Program-made: the position numbers and the translations under genes | Source of the DNA: Clostridiales bacterium | GTDB lineage: Bacteria; Bacillota; Clostridia; Oscillospirales; Oscillospiraceae | NCBI GenBank assembly: GCA_029265405.1 | Contig: JAJUJI010000006.1 | Coordinates: forward strand, 87,837-151,836 | Length of the DNA stretch: 64,000 nucleotides | Direction: 5' to 3' | Shown: positions 35,922 through 45,122 of the stretch, in pieces | Numbering within the stretch: the stretch's first letter is position 1 | Layout of the letters: the number at the start of each line of letters is the position of its first letter | Notes under the pieces: model-generated | What the model was told of the DNA's origin: nothing | What the model saw: only the letters and a program-made list of their open reading frames with translations | Databases searched by the model: none

Positions 35922-37736
35922 CTATTCAATCCGAACAGGTACTTTTGTATGAACCGCGGGTTCAGGCTGTTGGGCTGGCACGTGCTGCATACCTCCCGGC
36001 GACGCCTCTGTCCCAGCTTCCTCCGGAGCTTCCTCGCAGGCGGCGTTTCTGCGGATAATTTCCGCTTCCAGCTCATGCCTGTCGGCATACTCTACCTTTC
36101 GGGCCGACTTTTCCGCAATTTCATACGGTTTGCCGAAGGTGATGCCCCATTCGAGGAACAGCTTCAGACGTGTACGCATGGGATAAGCGCCTGTCTTGGT
36201 CACGATAAAGTGGCCTTTGGGCATGGACTTCAGTTCGTCGGGAGTCATCAATGGCCGCTCAATCATCTGCAGGGACTGGCTGGGGTCATTCTTCCCTCGG
36301 CTGATGGAACCGCTCATGACTGTCTTATTGCCCAAGGCCTTCGACAGGATTTGCGCGGATTCGCTGTTGGGGGCAAAACCGCCGAAAACCGTGTCCTGGC
36401 AGTTGTCAACGATGATGGCAGAACCCTCCCGGCCATAATTTTTTTCCAGCTGAGCGAAGCTCTGGATAATGGCAACAATAGACACGCGGCGAGAACGAGA
36501 GGATGAGAACATCATCTCCGCCGACTCAATCTTGGGGATGGTGCCTATCTCGTCGAGGAACATCATGACACGGTTCGGCAGCTTGCCGCCGTATTCGTCT
36601 GCCACGGAAAGGATCTCCCGGTAGAGCTGCTGGACGATCAGCGAGATAATGAAATACTTGGTGTTATCTTCCTCGGGCATGACGAGAAAGATCGCGCTTT
36701 TTTCGGTGCAGAATTTTTCCGCGTCGATGGCAGTATCAAAACACAGCACCTGCTCCAGCTCGGAATCCAGAAAAGCGTTGAGCCGGGAGAGCGCCGTGGA
36801 GAGGACGCTCTGCATGGCCTGTTCTGCGGTATTGAGCGCCGCTCCCGCGAACCATTTGGTTTTATGCTCGTCCGGCAGATGCGCCAGAAGAAGCTGGAAG
36901 AGCGTCCGTCCCTTCACGCCGCTGGGCGCCAGCAGATCCTGAATGAGCTTAAACACCGATACGATATGGCGCTTTTTCGGCTTACAGTATTCCGCGATGA
37001 GCAGGATAACGGAAGTCAGAAGCCCCTCCGCCGCGTCGTAGAAAAAGGCGTTCTGCCCGGCTGACGCAATGTCAAAGCCCCCGGAATTTATGATGGTCTT
37101 GGCCGTGATCTTGGCATACTTTTCCGCCCTGGCCTTGTACGCCAGATTCTCCGGATTGGCAAGATACAAGTCCATGTACCGGTTAACCAGGTGAAGCAGG
37201 TTGTTGCCGTCTGAGCGGGTGGGGTTTCTTAAGTCGATAACCGCCACATGGTAACCATAATAATCCTTTGCGATTCCAGCATAATTGCGATAGAGGTCGC
37301 CTTTGGTGTCGGTGGTGATAAAAGACATGCCGCTGGCGCAGGCGTATTCCAGGTTCGGATAGAGGAAATTCGCGGTCTTGCCGACGCCCGCGGCGCCGAT
37401 CATCAGGCAGTGGATGTCATCGTCATCCACCAGCGCGTAACCATGGGGAGCCGTCTTGTCAAACAGAGAGGCTCTCCGCCAGCCGATGATCAGCCCCTGC
37501 GCTTTGGGCAGATTTTCTCCCTTTCTCCATATTTCAGGTTCGTACCGGATTTCCGTGTACGTTTTTTTGATCTCCTGCTTGGTTGCCCAGCGGGCTGTTC
37601 CATGCTGGCCGTCGCCCACGGTTCTGCTTTTTATTCCGTTCAGTGTATAATAATGGGCCAGCAAGGATAAAAAGCCGATGACGCCGAACATGGTCAGCGC
37701 TACGGCGATCAGGGTGATGATTTGGGATGCTTGCAT
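35922..37736 (-). CDS. VirD4-type coupling protein (TraG/TraD family)
   Basis: 604 residues. Two N-terminal transmembrane segments, a Walker A in IGAAGVGKTANF near residue 115, and Walker B in MMFLDEIGTIP. Coupling proteins bring the relaxase-DNA complex to the T4SS channel at the inner membrane. The extended C-terminus (Glu/Pro/Ala-rich) is typical of substrate-recognition tails. Lies at the end of the transfer operon, next to a DUF3991/TOPRIM gene and the relaxase. Confidence 0.93.
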   Translation of the reverse strand: MQASQIITLIAVALTMFGVIGFLSLLAHYYTLNGIKSRTVGDGQHGTARWATKQEIKKTYTEIRYEPEIWRKGENLPKAQGLIIGWRRASLFDKTAPHGYALVDDDDIHCLMIGAAGVGKTANFLYPNLEYACASGMSFITTDTKGDLYRNYAGIAKDYYGYHVAVIDLRNPTRSDGNNLLHLVNRYMDLYLANPENLAYKARAEKYAKITAKTIINSGGFDIASAGQNAFFYDAAEGLLTSVILLIAEYCKPKKRHIVSVFKLIQDLLAPSGVKGRTLFQLLLAHLPDEHKTKWFAGAALNTAEQAMQSVLSTALSRLNAFLDSELEQVLCFDTAIDAEKFCTEKSAIFLVMPEEDNTKYFIISLIVQQLYREILSVADEYGGKLPNRVMMFLDEIGTIPKIESAEMMFSSSRSRRVSIVAIIQSFAQLEKNYGREGSAIIVDNCQDTVFGGFAPNSESAQILSKALGNKTVMSGSISRGKNDPSQSLQMIERPLMTPDELKSMPKGHFIVTKTGAYPMRTRLKLFLEWGITFGKPYEIAEKSARKVEYADRHELEAEIIRRNAACEEAPEEAGTEASPGGMQHVPAQQPEPAVHTKVPVRIE

Positions 37737-37749
37737 TTCGCTCCCTCCT

Positions 37750-39198
37750 TTACATCGTCATGATAAAATTTTCAGTTTGTTCCTGTTCGGGCAGCATAGG
37801 CGCCATTTCAAGCTCAACAAACATCCGGGTCTTGACACAGTCAAGGGCAAGGCGAAGATACGACTGGCAAAGCCGCCGCTGATCTTCCTCGCCCCGAATG
37901 CCGGGGGTGCAGATTTGCCGGTCAATGTCCGCCAAGTCCCGCCGGATATCTTCCGACCGGGAGCGCAGCCAGCCTTTGTCCTCATGGAGACGGTAGCTGG
38001 CCTGAAGTCTGCTCACGAGCTGCTCCGTGGTCACGGGCCGCTCCATCTGCCGGCATAAATCCTTAATGGACAGCAGGGAACCCGCCGCCAGGCATTCCAG
38101 ACGATTACCGACTATGTCCGTGTTCTCCGGCAAAACCTTTCCGGATGCCAGAAGCGGTTCCAGATTCTTGCCGCAGTCAGTCAGAAAAGAGCGGATATTC
38201 TTTTCCGGCGCGAGAGCTTCGCACAGGCCGGACAGTCCGGCGCATACCCGCGGCAGAAGCTCCAGCTTCGGATGCTCCACGGCGGGAATTGGGATGACAC
38301 CGTGCATGGCCTTCAAGTCCTCGTTCCAATCCTTGTATTTCGACTGCAGGACCGAGATCCCCATGTACGCGGGGTCGTAATAGCCATGCTGAGCCAGAAT
38401 GTCTTTCAATCGTCCGGTAGCCTCGATGCCCGCCTCGTCATGGTCCAGGCAAAGCACAATATCTTTCAGGTCTGGATTAAGTTCCAGCTGCCGGAGCATG
38501 GCGTGTTCCGCCACGCCGTCCAGCGTGACATAGCTGTGATCCTTCCAGTTCTTTGGATGCAGTGTGATGAAGGACAGCATATCCACAGGTGCCTCAAAGA
38601 CATACATTCTGTCGCTTTTGCCGATCCAGTGAAAGCTGTATTTCGGATCGCTGCCTTCCACGTTGCCCTTGTAGGGTTCGCCCTGGGTATAGGTGCCGCG
38701 CTTGTGCGCGTGACGGGCGATCCCGCTTTCGTCCAGCCCCACGAACACGGCATTGTGGTATTCCTTGTCCTCATAGATGAGCTTTTCATGGGCGAAATGA
38801 GAGAGCACATCCCGGTCTATAAAACGCTGCTTGATAAGATAGGCAAACACCCGGCGCATGTCCGGATTGGCCTCCGGCAAGGCGAAGTCCTTTTTCGGAG
38901 GCGGTGCGCTCTTGTCCGTCTGGTTCCATTCCACACCGCACTCACCGCCCAGGAGCCACTGCACCGCTTCGGGAAAGCTCATATCATAAAACTCCTGAAC
39001 AAAGTCGATGGCGTGGCCGCCTTCTTTCCGGCTGTGCCGGAACCACTCGCTGCCGCGCACGGTCACGCTGTCATGGCGTTTCCAGCGCCATTCCCGTCCG
39101 GAGCGGGTGAGCCGCTCACCCTGCCGTTCCAGAAAATCCACCAGATCCACGGAGTTGGCCCGCTGCTTCTGTTCGTCTGTAAAATACACATATCCCAT
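37750..39198 (-). CDS. DUF3991/TOPRIM domain protein (primase-like)
   Basis: 482 residues. The N-terminal region resembles the DUF3991/CHC2-like DNA-binding module (RKEGGHAIDFVQEFYDMSF), then a TOPRIM domain with the acidic IVLCLDHDEAGIEAT motif. Such proteins on conjugative elements may prime the complementary strand after transfer. The C-terminus ends EQTENFIMTM, one of the recurring Met-rich tails. Encoded between the relaxase and the coupling protein. Confidence 0.85.
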   Translation of the reverse strand: MGYVYFTDEQKQRANSVDLVDFLERQGERLTRSGREWRWKRHDSVTVRGSEWFRHSRKEGGHAIDFVQEFYDMSFPEAVQWLLGGECGVEWNQTDKSAPPPKKDFALPEANPDMRRVFAYLIKQRFIDRDVLSHFAHEKLIYEDKEYHNAVFVGLDESGIARHAHKRGTYTQGEPYKGNVEGSDPKYSFHWIGKSDRMYVFEAPVDMLSFITLHPKNWKDHSYVTLDGVAEHAMLRQLELNPDLKDIVLCLDHDEAGIEATGRLKDILAQHGYYDPAYMGISVLQSKYKDWNEDLKAMHGVIPIPAVEHPKLELLPRVCAGLSGLCEALAPEKNIRSFLTDCGKNLEPLLASGKVLPENTDIVGNRLECLAAGSLLSIKDLCRQMERPVTTEQLVSRLQASYRLHEDKGWLRSRSEDIRRDLADIDRQICTPGIRGEEDQRRLCQSYLRLALDCVKTRMFVELEMAPMLPEQEQTENFIMTM

Positions 39199-39216
39199 AC
39201 CGGAATCCCTCCTTTG

Positions 39217-39348
39217 TCAGCGTTTCCGCTTCCCGCAGCGCCGAAAAAAGGCCGCCCGCTGGTGAACGGGTGGCCTGCAAAATTGCTGTTTATTTTTGGC
39301 GGTTAGCATTTCTTTTTTCTGCCATGGTTTTGTGATCCACCTGTACAT
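39217..39348 (-). CDS. Possible small basic leader peptide
   Basis: 43 codons beginning MYRWITKPWQKKEMLTAKNK with AGGAGG 5-6 bases upstream of the ATG. Very basic. The terminator hairpin at 39,244-39,275 lies inside the frame, as in translational attenuation leaders, so the peptide may be regulatory rather than functional. Confidence 0.35.
   Translation of the reverse strand: MYRWITKPWQKKEMLTAKNKQQFCRPPVHQRAAFFRRCGKRKR
39244..39275 (-). terminator. Intrinsic terminator between relaxase and primase-like genes
   Basis: Stem GGCC(G)CCCG with CGGG(T)GGCC (39250-39258, 39267-39275), followed on the minus strand by six T. Confidence 0.85.
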
Positions 39349-39367
39349 ACAAATCCTCCTTTGCGTA

Positions 39368-42271
39368 TTAGTAGGTGATGAGCTTCTGTTCATGATCGTC
39401 CGGGGCGTGACCCTGGGCGATCTTTTTCTGCCGGATCTTCCGCCGCAGCTTACTTTCCACCCGCATGTGCGGGCCTCCGGGGAGCTTTTCCTGTTCTTCC
39501 CGGAAAATCCGGCTCAGATGATGCAGGAGCCTTGTTGCCGCAAGAAAAAGCGACGGATCGCGGAAGGAGTCCAGATGGTCGAGAAAAAACCGCGCGTAGA
39601 TGTTGCCTTGCTCTGCCGAGAGAGTAAACCATCGCACGGCGGTTTCCCGGTCGCGGGGAACGTCATTTCCCATCAGATAGAGCTTACCAAGAGCGTATTG
39701 GGCAAATTGATTGTTCTGTTCGGCAGATGCGGTCAGCCATCGGATGGCGGCTTCCGCGTCCTTGGGAACATCCTCACCCAACAGATATAGCTTTCCAAGT
39801 TGATACTGAGCAAATGGATTGTTCTGAGATGCCGATTTCATGAACAGCTCCAGTGATTTTGCAACGTCTTTCGGCACATCCTCGCCGGCAAGATACAGCT
39901 TTGCCAACGTATATTGGACGAACTGGTTTTCAAGGCTGGCAGACAGTGTCAGCCATTTCAGAGCGGCATTCACATCTTTGGGGATATCCTCGCCCTTCAG
40001 ATACAGTTTTCCGAGAGCATACGCCGCATAGGAGTTATCCTGCTCCGCGGAAAGCGTAAAGAATGCAATGGCTTTCTGGATGTCTCTATCCACATGGTTT
40101 CCGTCCCGGTTGAGCTTGCCGAGTGCGTATTGCGCCAGAGCATTGCCGTTATCGGCGGATTTCGTCAGCCACAGGATAGCCTGCTCCACATTCTCATGGC
40201 CGCTGCGCGCGTCCAGATAAATTTTTCCGAGCATGTACTGTGCGTGAACATTGCCCAGCCGGGCCGCCTTTTCGAAGTACCCCAGAGCCGCGTCCACATC
40301 CTTCTCCGTTCCGGTGCCGGTATAGAGCATCTGTCCCAGCCGGTACTGGAGCTTATCGTCGTGGCTTTGTTCCTCCAGCCCCTTAAATCCCAGGAAGGCT
40401 TCCTCAAAGTTCAGTTGTGCTTCGTCGGCATTTCTCGCGGTACCGATCCCGTCTCTATACATTTTCGCCAGCTCATAGGAGGCATAGGGTACTCTCTGCC
40501 GGGCGGATTTTTGATACAGCCGGAACGCGTTCTGATAATCACGCTCCACACCCTGTCCCCGGTAATAAAGTCCGGCAAGGGAATATTGGGCATACTTATG
40601 ATTTTTTGAAACCGCCTCGCTAAACCATCCGGACGCTTCCTCGCAGTCCTGCTCCGTACCGAACCCTGCCGCATACATTTTACCGATGCGGTACTCCACG
40701 TAGCGGTTTTCTTTCTCCGACTCTATAGCCTCAAAAGCGGCAAGGGCCTTCGCATACCAGGTGAAGGCTATATCTGTATCCATCTCCACACCCAGCCCGT
40801 CAGTGTACATCCGGCCGAGATCGTGCATGGCGAGGGCATTGCCGTCCTCCGCTTCCTCCAGAAACAACCGGAGGGCCTGCTCAAAGTCCGGCTCCGTGTC
40901 GTCGCTTCCGAAGAGAAAAGTGCGGGCTTCCTTGTAGCGGTCGTTCCATGCGATGTGCGGTTTGCCTGAATCGCGCTCATCAGAATCCGGATGGAACCCG
41001 CTGCCCGGAGCATCGGGCGGCACATCATTCTCCTGATCCCCGGTTATTCCAGATGTGTCTGGTTCCGGTTCCGGCAGAGGCAGATCAGAATCGGCTTCCT
41101 CGGCGGCGGCTTCTTGGAAAGAAGATTCAGCGTCCTCATCGACCTCGAATGTAAAACGGTGATTCCCGAGGTTTACCGCTTCGGCAATCACCATGTTCTT
41201 GATCTGCTTGAATTCCTTCTGTTGGGAAAGCGGAAGGGGTTCGGGCGGCACATCCCTGTAAGTACGCAGAACCTCGTTTCGGAGTTCCTGCCATTTGGTA
41301 TAAGCCGCCGTCACTCGCTCGTCTTTTGCCAGCTCATCTACGATCTGGTTGACCAGCTCTTTCAGCGGGGCTTTCAGGTAACCGTATTGTTTTTTCCCTG
41401 TGGTGTACCGCAGCCGATCCGCCAGTCTGGATATTAGATCCTCAATGACCGGATTTACGCAGGTTCCTGTCCGCATCTGTTCCAGAAGCTCCCGTAGGGT
41501 ATCCCGGCCCTGATCAGATAACGAATCCCGCAGTACTGTCTGCTCAGAATAAATCTGGAGCAGATCCTGTTGGAAGATTTCCCGCGCGAGGCTGCTCCGC
41601 GTTTTTTCGATGGCGGGCTTGGTAACGTACCCCTCGCGGGGATTTACGGAATAAACGATCATATGACAGTGCGGGTGATGGCCCTCATTATGAAAAGCGG
41701 CGTACCAGCGCAGGTTTTCCGGCGCGATCTTCATCTGCTCCGCAAACACGTTCCGCTGCTTCCGCAGGAGCGCCATCCACGCGGCGGCGTTATCATACCC
41801 GAGCCGGGCGGCATCCTCCCGACGCAGAGAAATGATCGGCGTCCAGATGTTCCCGGTATGATGGGCCACTTCCTCCGCAACCTGTGACAGCACCAGCAGA
41901 GTGTCCTCGTCGGTGAACAATCCGTGGGAACCTAACCTCTCGGCGCGGGGGCGGGTGGCGATGTAGTTGACGTAGACCTCCTGGTGCGACAGCTGATCCA
42001 GATTCTGATCGAGCGCCGCCGTGATAAACTCGGAGGCGTTTTCTGCGGTCGGGCTGTTCTGATAGTCCTCATATTCGAACAGGCGGTCGGAATCGGGAAA
42101 CTGAGAGAGGATGTCCGCAACGAGAAGTTTCTGCTTTGCGGTGGCCGGCTGGTCCTGTTTGTTCCGCGGAATCTTTTCTACTCCCTCCCGCGTCGCCACA
42201 TACATCACCAGATTCTCCGCGTGTTCCGCCGCGTTCTTGATGTAGCCGCACTTAAAGATAATCCGGGGCAT
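39368..42271 (-). CDS. MobP-type relaxase with C-terminal Sel1 repeats
   Basis: 967 residues. The N-terminal relaxase begins MPRIIFKCGYIKNA and ENLVMYVATREGVE; the three-histidine metal motif is HNEGHHPHCHMIVYS near residue 213. It nicks oriT and becomes bound to the 5' end. An acidic linker (about residues 390-450) leads to about eleven Sel1-like repeats (about 465-880; units like YAAYALGKLYLKGEDIPKDV), an alpha-solenoid for protein binding, then a basic end. Sel1 arrays on relaxases suggest an added docking function, perhaps for the coupling protein or pilus parts. Preceded by the RHH gene with a 2-base gap. Confidence 0.93.
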   Translation of the reverse strand: MPRIIFKCGYIKNAAEHAENLVMYVATREGVEKIPRNKQDQPATAKQKLLVADILSQFPDSDRLFEYEDYQNSPTAENASEFITAALDQNLDQLSHQEVYVNYIATRPRAERLGSHGLFTDEDTLLVLSQVAEEVAHHTGNIWTPIISLRREDAARLGYDNAAAWMALLRKQRNVFAEQMKIAPENLRWYAAFHNEGHHPHCHMIVYSVNPREGYVTKPAIEKTRSSLAREIFQQDLLQIYSEQTVLRDSLSDQGRDTLRELLEQMRTGTCVNPVIEDLISRLADRLRYTTGKKQYGYLKAPLKELVNQIVDELAKDERVTAAYTKWQELRNEVLRTYRDVPPEPLPLSQQKEFKQIKNMVIAEAVNLGNHRFTFEVDEDAESSFQEAAAEEADSDLPLPEPEPDTSGITGDQENDVPPDAPGSGFHPDSDERDSGKPHIAWNDRYKEARTFLFGSDDTEPDFEQALRLFLEEAEDGNALAMHDLGRMYTDGLGVEMDTDIAFTWYAKALAAFEAIESEKENRYVEYRIGKMYAAGFGTEQDCEEASGWFSEAVSKNHKYAQYSLAGLYYRGQGVERDYQNAFRLYQKSARQRVPYASYELAKMYRDGIGTARNADEAQLNFEEAFLGFKGLEEQSHDDKLQYRLGQMLYTGTGTEKDVDAALGYFEKAARLGNVHAQYMLGKIYLDARSGHENVEQAILWLTKSADNGNALAQYALGKLNRDGNHVDRDIQKAIAFFTLSAEQDNSYAAYALGKLYLKGEDIPKDVNAALKWLTLSASLENQFVQYTLAKLYLAGEDVPKDVAKSLELFMKSASQNNPFAQYQLGKLYLLGEDVPKDAEAAIRWLTASAEQNNQFAQYALGKLYLMGNDVPRDRETAVRWFTLSAEQGNIYARFFLDHLDSFRDPSLFLAATRLLHHLSRIFREEQEKLPGGPHMRVESKLRRKIRQKKIAQGHAPDDHEQKLITY

Positions 42272-42273
42272 GG

Positions 42274-42687
42274 TTACTCACCTCTCTGGAATTTTGCCAC
42301 ATCCTCAAAGGTCACGGCACCGACCGATTTCTTCACATCACTCACGCATTTTCCCCGCAGCCGGCGCAGGGTGTCTTCATCCACATCGGCAGTGGAGGCG
42401 AGGATGTTCATCATCATGGACATCTCCACCGCCAGCTTGAAGATCAGCCGGGCCATGCGGTTTTCCAGACTGTCTACCATGCCGGTCATGGCCGAGGTGA
42501 TGGCGGCGGGGAGGAAGCGCACGCCTTCCTCCGCGGAGATATATCCGCAGTAAAACCTGATTGCTTTTTCGATGAATTCGCTCTGGCTCTGGCAGTTGTC
42601 CCTTCTGTACCAGTCCGCCACCAGCTTTCTGGTTTCCGGATAGATCCATAGGGGGAATTTCTTTTTATTCTTGTTTTCTTCTGACAT
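42274..42687 (-). CDS. Relaxosome-type ribbon-helix-helix protein
   Basis: 137 residues. The N-terminal part, LWIYPETRKLVADWYRRDNC, QSQSEFIEKAIRFYCGY, resembles ribbon-helix-helix DNA-binding proteins such as MobC; the C-terminus is helical. Encoded two bases upstream of the relaxase gene and next to the candidate oriT, so it probably binds oriT and helps the relaxase. AGGTTATCGT region upstream is a modest ribosome site. Confidence 0.75.
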   Translation of the reverse strand: MSEENKNKKKFPLWIYPETRKLVADWYRRDNCQSQSEFIEKAIRFYCGYISAEEGVRFLPAAITSAMTGMVDSLENRMARLIFKLAVEMSMMMNILASTADVDEDTLRRLRGKCVSDVKKSVGAVTFEDVAKFQRGE

Positions 42688-42708
42688 ACGATAACCTCCA
42701 TTCGCGTG

Positions 42709-42736
42709 AAAAAGAGCCGCAACCCCGGTCGCAGCC
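42709..42736 (-). terminator. Intrinsic terminator before the relaxosome gene
   Basis: Minus-strand stem GCTGCGACC / GGTTGCGGC (42727-42735 and 42716-42724, with two G-U pairs), followed by CTCTTTTTC. Confidence 0.7.
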
Positions 42737-42739
42737 CTC

Positions 42740-43253
42740 CTTATATCCTTGATTTACGGCGCTTTTCCGGCATTCCGCCTGTCTCGTAACCCCGAAGGCG
42801 ACTCCACTGGGTAAAATCTGACCCCGGTGAGAAACGTCTCCCGACCCGCGTTGCGGGGCGGTGTGAGCCGGAGCGGGGGCGCTTTACGACCCCGCTCCTT
42901 TAACCCGCATCGTTTTCGACCCCATGGTTCACCCTCTGAAACCGGAGAGCCCCGTTTCACATCCTTTCACAAAGCCGCGACAATGGCCTTGCCGTTCTCA
43001 CGGGTGTAACGCTGCCACCCCAGTCTGGAAAACGCGACACAGGGGCACACGGGGGCAACACGGGCAAAACCCGCACCGTGTTTCTCCATTGCTAACGTCT
43101 GCGGGCCCCTTGCTCCCGCGTCGGCTCGCGGCTGCCGATGTATTCGAGAAAAGGGCTCCCGCTCTCATCCGCTGGGAGATAATCTGCGCGGCAGGTATGT
43201 CTCTGGAGTCTGCAGCCGCGAACAGCAGAGAGAAAAGGGGGCTATCGGTCCTT
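42740..43253. other. Long non-coding region, candidate oriT
   Basis: About 510 bases with no supported gene, directly upstream of the relaxosome and relaxase genes. It has a perfect inverted repeat GGAGCGGGG/CCCCGCTCC (42870-42878, 42890-42898), CCCCGG-rich repeats, and near 43,035-43,085 a run of short CACGGG/CAACACGGG units ending in AACACGG...CCGTGTT. This arrangement suits an origin of transfer or a relaxase and RHH binding region. The nic site cannot be placed. Confidence 0.45.
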
Positions 43254-43439
43254 TCATAGGGTTCCTCCTTCTGCCTTCCGGTCAATGGTTTCCCGGACTT
43301 CGGCGGGAACATATTTTTCATACAAGGTCTGCAGAAAAGACTCCAATCCAGCTTCCAGTTCCGCTTCGTCCTTCATGTATTTCCGGAGGACGCACAGTTT
43401 TTCGGTATCATACTGGATTTGAATAGTCGATACTTTCAT
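43254..43439 (-). CDS. DUF6103-like small protein A
   Basis: 61 residues. MKVSTIQIQYDTEKLCVLRK then FLQTLYEKYVPAEVRETID; the pattern recurs in the first 55 residues of the protein encoded at 44,750-45,109, so the two are paralogues. Likely a small DNA-binding or partner protein of mobile elements. ATG at 43439 has GGAG upstream. Function unknown. Confidence 0.7.
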   Translation of the reverse strand: MKVSTIQIQYDTEKLCVLRKYMKDEAELEAGLESFLQTLYEKYVPAEVRETIDRKAEGGTL

Positions 43440-43544
43440 ATATGAATGACTCCTTTCCGTATTGATGTCAGGAAAAAATGAGCCAAGTTGGTGCAATTAT
43501 CAAATCATTTCCCAAGGGATGAGTGAAAGGTGAGCCAACTTGGT

Positions 43545-43832
43545 TTATATCTCATCCAGCGCGTGGATGAGGCTGTCCGGCAGGTCGGTTAACTGAGTTT
43601 CGCCGGCCGTTTCTTCCGGCAGCGTTTTTGGCGGCTGGTATTGAAGACTTTTCAGTTCGTCTCTGACCGCCTGGCGGACGAGCCGCTCCATATGGCCGGA
43701 CTGTTTTGCCGCCAGAATGCCGGCTACCACACACTCGGTGCGCTGACGGCTGCCCTGGTTCGCGAGCAGCGCCTCGGCCTCCCGGTGCCTGGGATCGTCC
43801 ATGTCAAACGAGAGATAGTATCGTTTCCTCAT
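43545..43832 (-). CDS. ParR-like plasmid segregation protein
   Basis: 95 residues. RHREAEALLANQGSRQRTEC then AAKQSGHMERLVRQAVRDEL fits small RHH centromere-binding adaptors. It lies 4 bases downstream of a ParM-like gene, as in type II partition operons. It would bind parC repeats and link DNA to the ParM filament; parC itself is not evident in this sequence. Confidence 0.7.
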   Translation of the reverse strand: MRKRYYLSFDMDDPRHREAEALLANQGSRQRTECVVAGILAAKQSGHMERLVRQAVRDELKSLQYQPPKTLPEETAGETQLTDLPDSLIHALDEI

Positions 43833-43836
43833 AGGT

Positions 43837-44718
43837 TCACCCCATCAAGAGCCGGTACCCGTCCGCGTTGGCAAACCGGTTCAGTACAGCCACCGTGTTC
43901 AGACCATCGCCGTACAGCCGGGATTTCAGAAGCTCTGCGCCGCCTCCCGCGAACACTGTGGGGAGTTTCAGGTCCAGGCCGCGCTCCCGCAGGGCATTGA
44001 ACAGTTCTTTGCAGTAGATCGCCACCGCCTGTTCCACCGCTGCCTCGATCAGTTCGCTTTCAGCGTGCTGGATCTGCCCCCGGATGGCGTCGGTGATCAG
44101 TTCGTCCGTCAGTAGGATGTCGCTTTTCTGCAGCGCGTCCTGAATACGGCTGTACAGGGTGATGGTCCCCATTCGCAGGCTGGCGCAGCTTGACCTGTCC
44201 AGCCGGAAATTGTGGACGGTGAGAACATCCACCGTGTACCCGCCGATGTCTACCAGCGTGATGCTGCGGTATTCCTTCAGCTGCTGATAATACCGGCACA
44301 GGGCCGCGTGCCCTTGGGCGAACACCTTACAGTCCGCGATACGGCATCGGTAAGAAGTACCTTCGAACATAAAGGAGATATTATCCCGCAGGAAGTACCC
44401 ACAGAACGCTTCCTTCTGTACCCCGTAGCTGTCGATTGGAAGCCCTACTCCGAGGGCAATCTCCGCGTTGGTAGTTCCGGTTTTCCTCATCGCCTCCGCG
44501 ATAGCCGGCAGGGTCAGGACAAAGGTGTCCTGCTCTTTGGTCTTGTCCTGCTGGAAACGCAGACGGCGTTCTCCGACCGCGTAATATTTGCCCTCGTAGA
44601 AGAGCTGCATCTCCGGCGTAATAAATTCCTTATCGCTCACAGCGTAGCCGGAGGCATAGAGCATCCCCTCCGAGGATTTGGTGTTGTAGTTTCCGTTGTC
44701 AACACCGAGCTTAATCAT
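43837..44718 (-). CDS. ParM-like actin-type ATPase
   Basis: 293 residues. Actin-fold nucleotide motifs: phosphate-1 VDNGNYNTKSS at the N-terminus, phosphate-2 LVDIGGYTVDV near residue 165, and adenosine FAGGGAELL near 265. ParM filaments push plasmid copies apart; on an ICE this indicates an extrachromosomal phase. ATG at 44718 follows AAGGAGG by eight bases. Forms an operon with the ParR-like gene. Confidence 0.85.
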   Translation of the reverse strand: MIKLGVDNGNYNTKSSEGMLYASGYAVSDKEFITPEMQLFYEGKYYAVGERRLRFQQDKTKEQDTFVLTLPAIAEAMRKTGTTNAEIALGVGLPIDSYGVQKEAFCGYFLRDNISFMFEGTSYRCRIADCKVFAQGHAALCRYYQQLKEYRSITLVDIGGYTVDVLTVHNFRLDRSSCASLRMGTITLYSRIQDALQKSDILLTDELITDAIRGQIQHAESELIEAAVEQAVAIYCKELFNALRERGLDLKLPTVFAGGGAELLKSRLYGDGLNTVAVLNRFANADGYRLLMG

Positions 44719-44749
44719 GGTATACACCTCCTTGTCTTTTTTCTGCGGA

Positions 44750-45109
44750 TTACATGCTCATGGTCATGCCCTGATTTTCCTGCTCAGCGGAACATTCGCT
44801 TTCAGGAGGAGCATCCGGAGCGGCGGATTGCCCGGCCGCTGCCTGTTCGCGCTGACGGCGGGTCTGACGCGCGGGGCGTTCTCTTGGGGAAGAGGGCTGC
44901 TCCGCGTCCGGTGCCCGCTGCTGGGCGGGGACCTGTTCCGAGCGGCTCTCGACATACTCTCTTACCTGGGCGGGCACCGTTTTTTCATAGGTTTTGTCCA
45001 GATAGTCCCGCAGTTCCTGTTCAATGGTCTGCTGCTTCTTATCCATGAAAAAACGGAGAGCGTCAAGCTTCTCCGTTGGAAATGATACTTTAAGTTCAGT
45101 CATGCTCAT
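44750..45109 (-). CDS. DUF6103-like small protein B with Met-rich tail
   Basis: 119 residues. Residues 3-55 (LKVSFPTEKLDALRFFMDKK, TYEKTVPAQVREYVES) resemble the protein at 43,254-43,439. The remainder is Pro/Gln/Arg/Ala-rich and disordered, ending QENQGMTMSM. AAGGAGG upstream. Unknown function; the tail ending is shared with other proteins of this element. Confidence 0.7.
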   Translation of the reverse strand: MSMTELKVSFPTEKLDALRFFMDKKQQTIEQELRDYLDKTYEKTVPAQVREYVESRSEQVPAQQRAPDAEQPSSPRERPARQTRRQREQAAAGQSAAPDAPPESECSAEQENQGMTMSM

Positions 45110-45122
45110 TGTTTTTTCCTCC

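Noticed and set aside
39600..40870. Apparent direct DNA repeats suggesting a CRISPR or satellite array
   Set aside because: The repeats are about 108 bases apart and in frame, being Sel1 units of the relaxase; there are no spacers.
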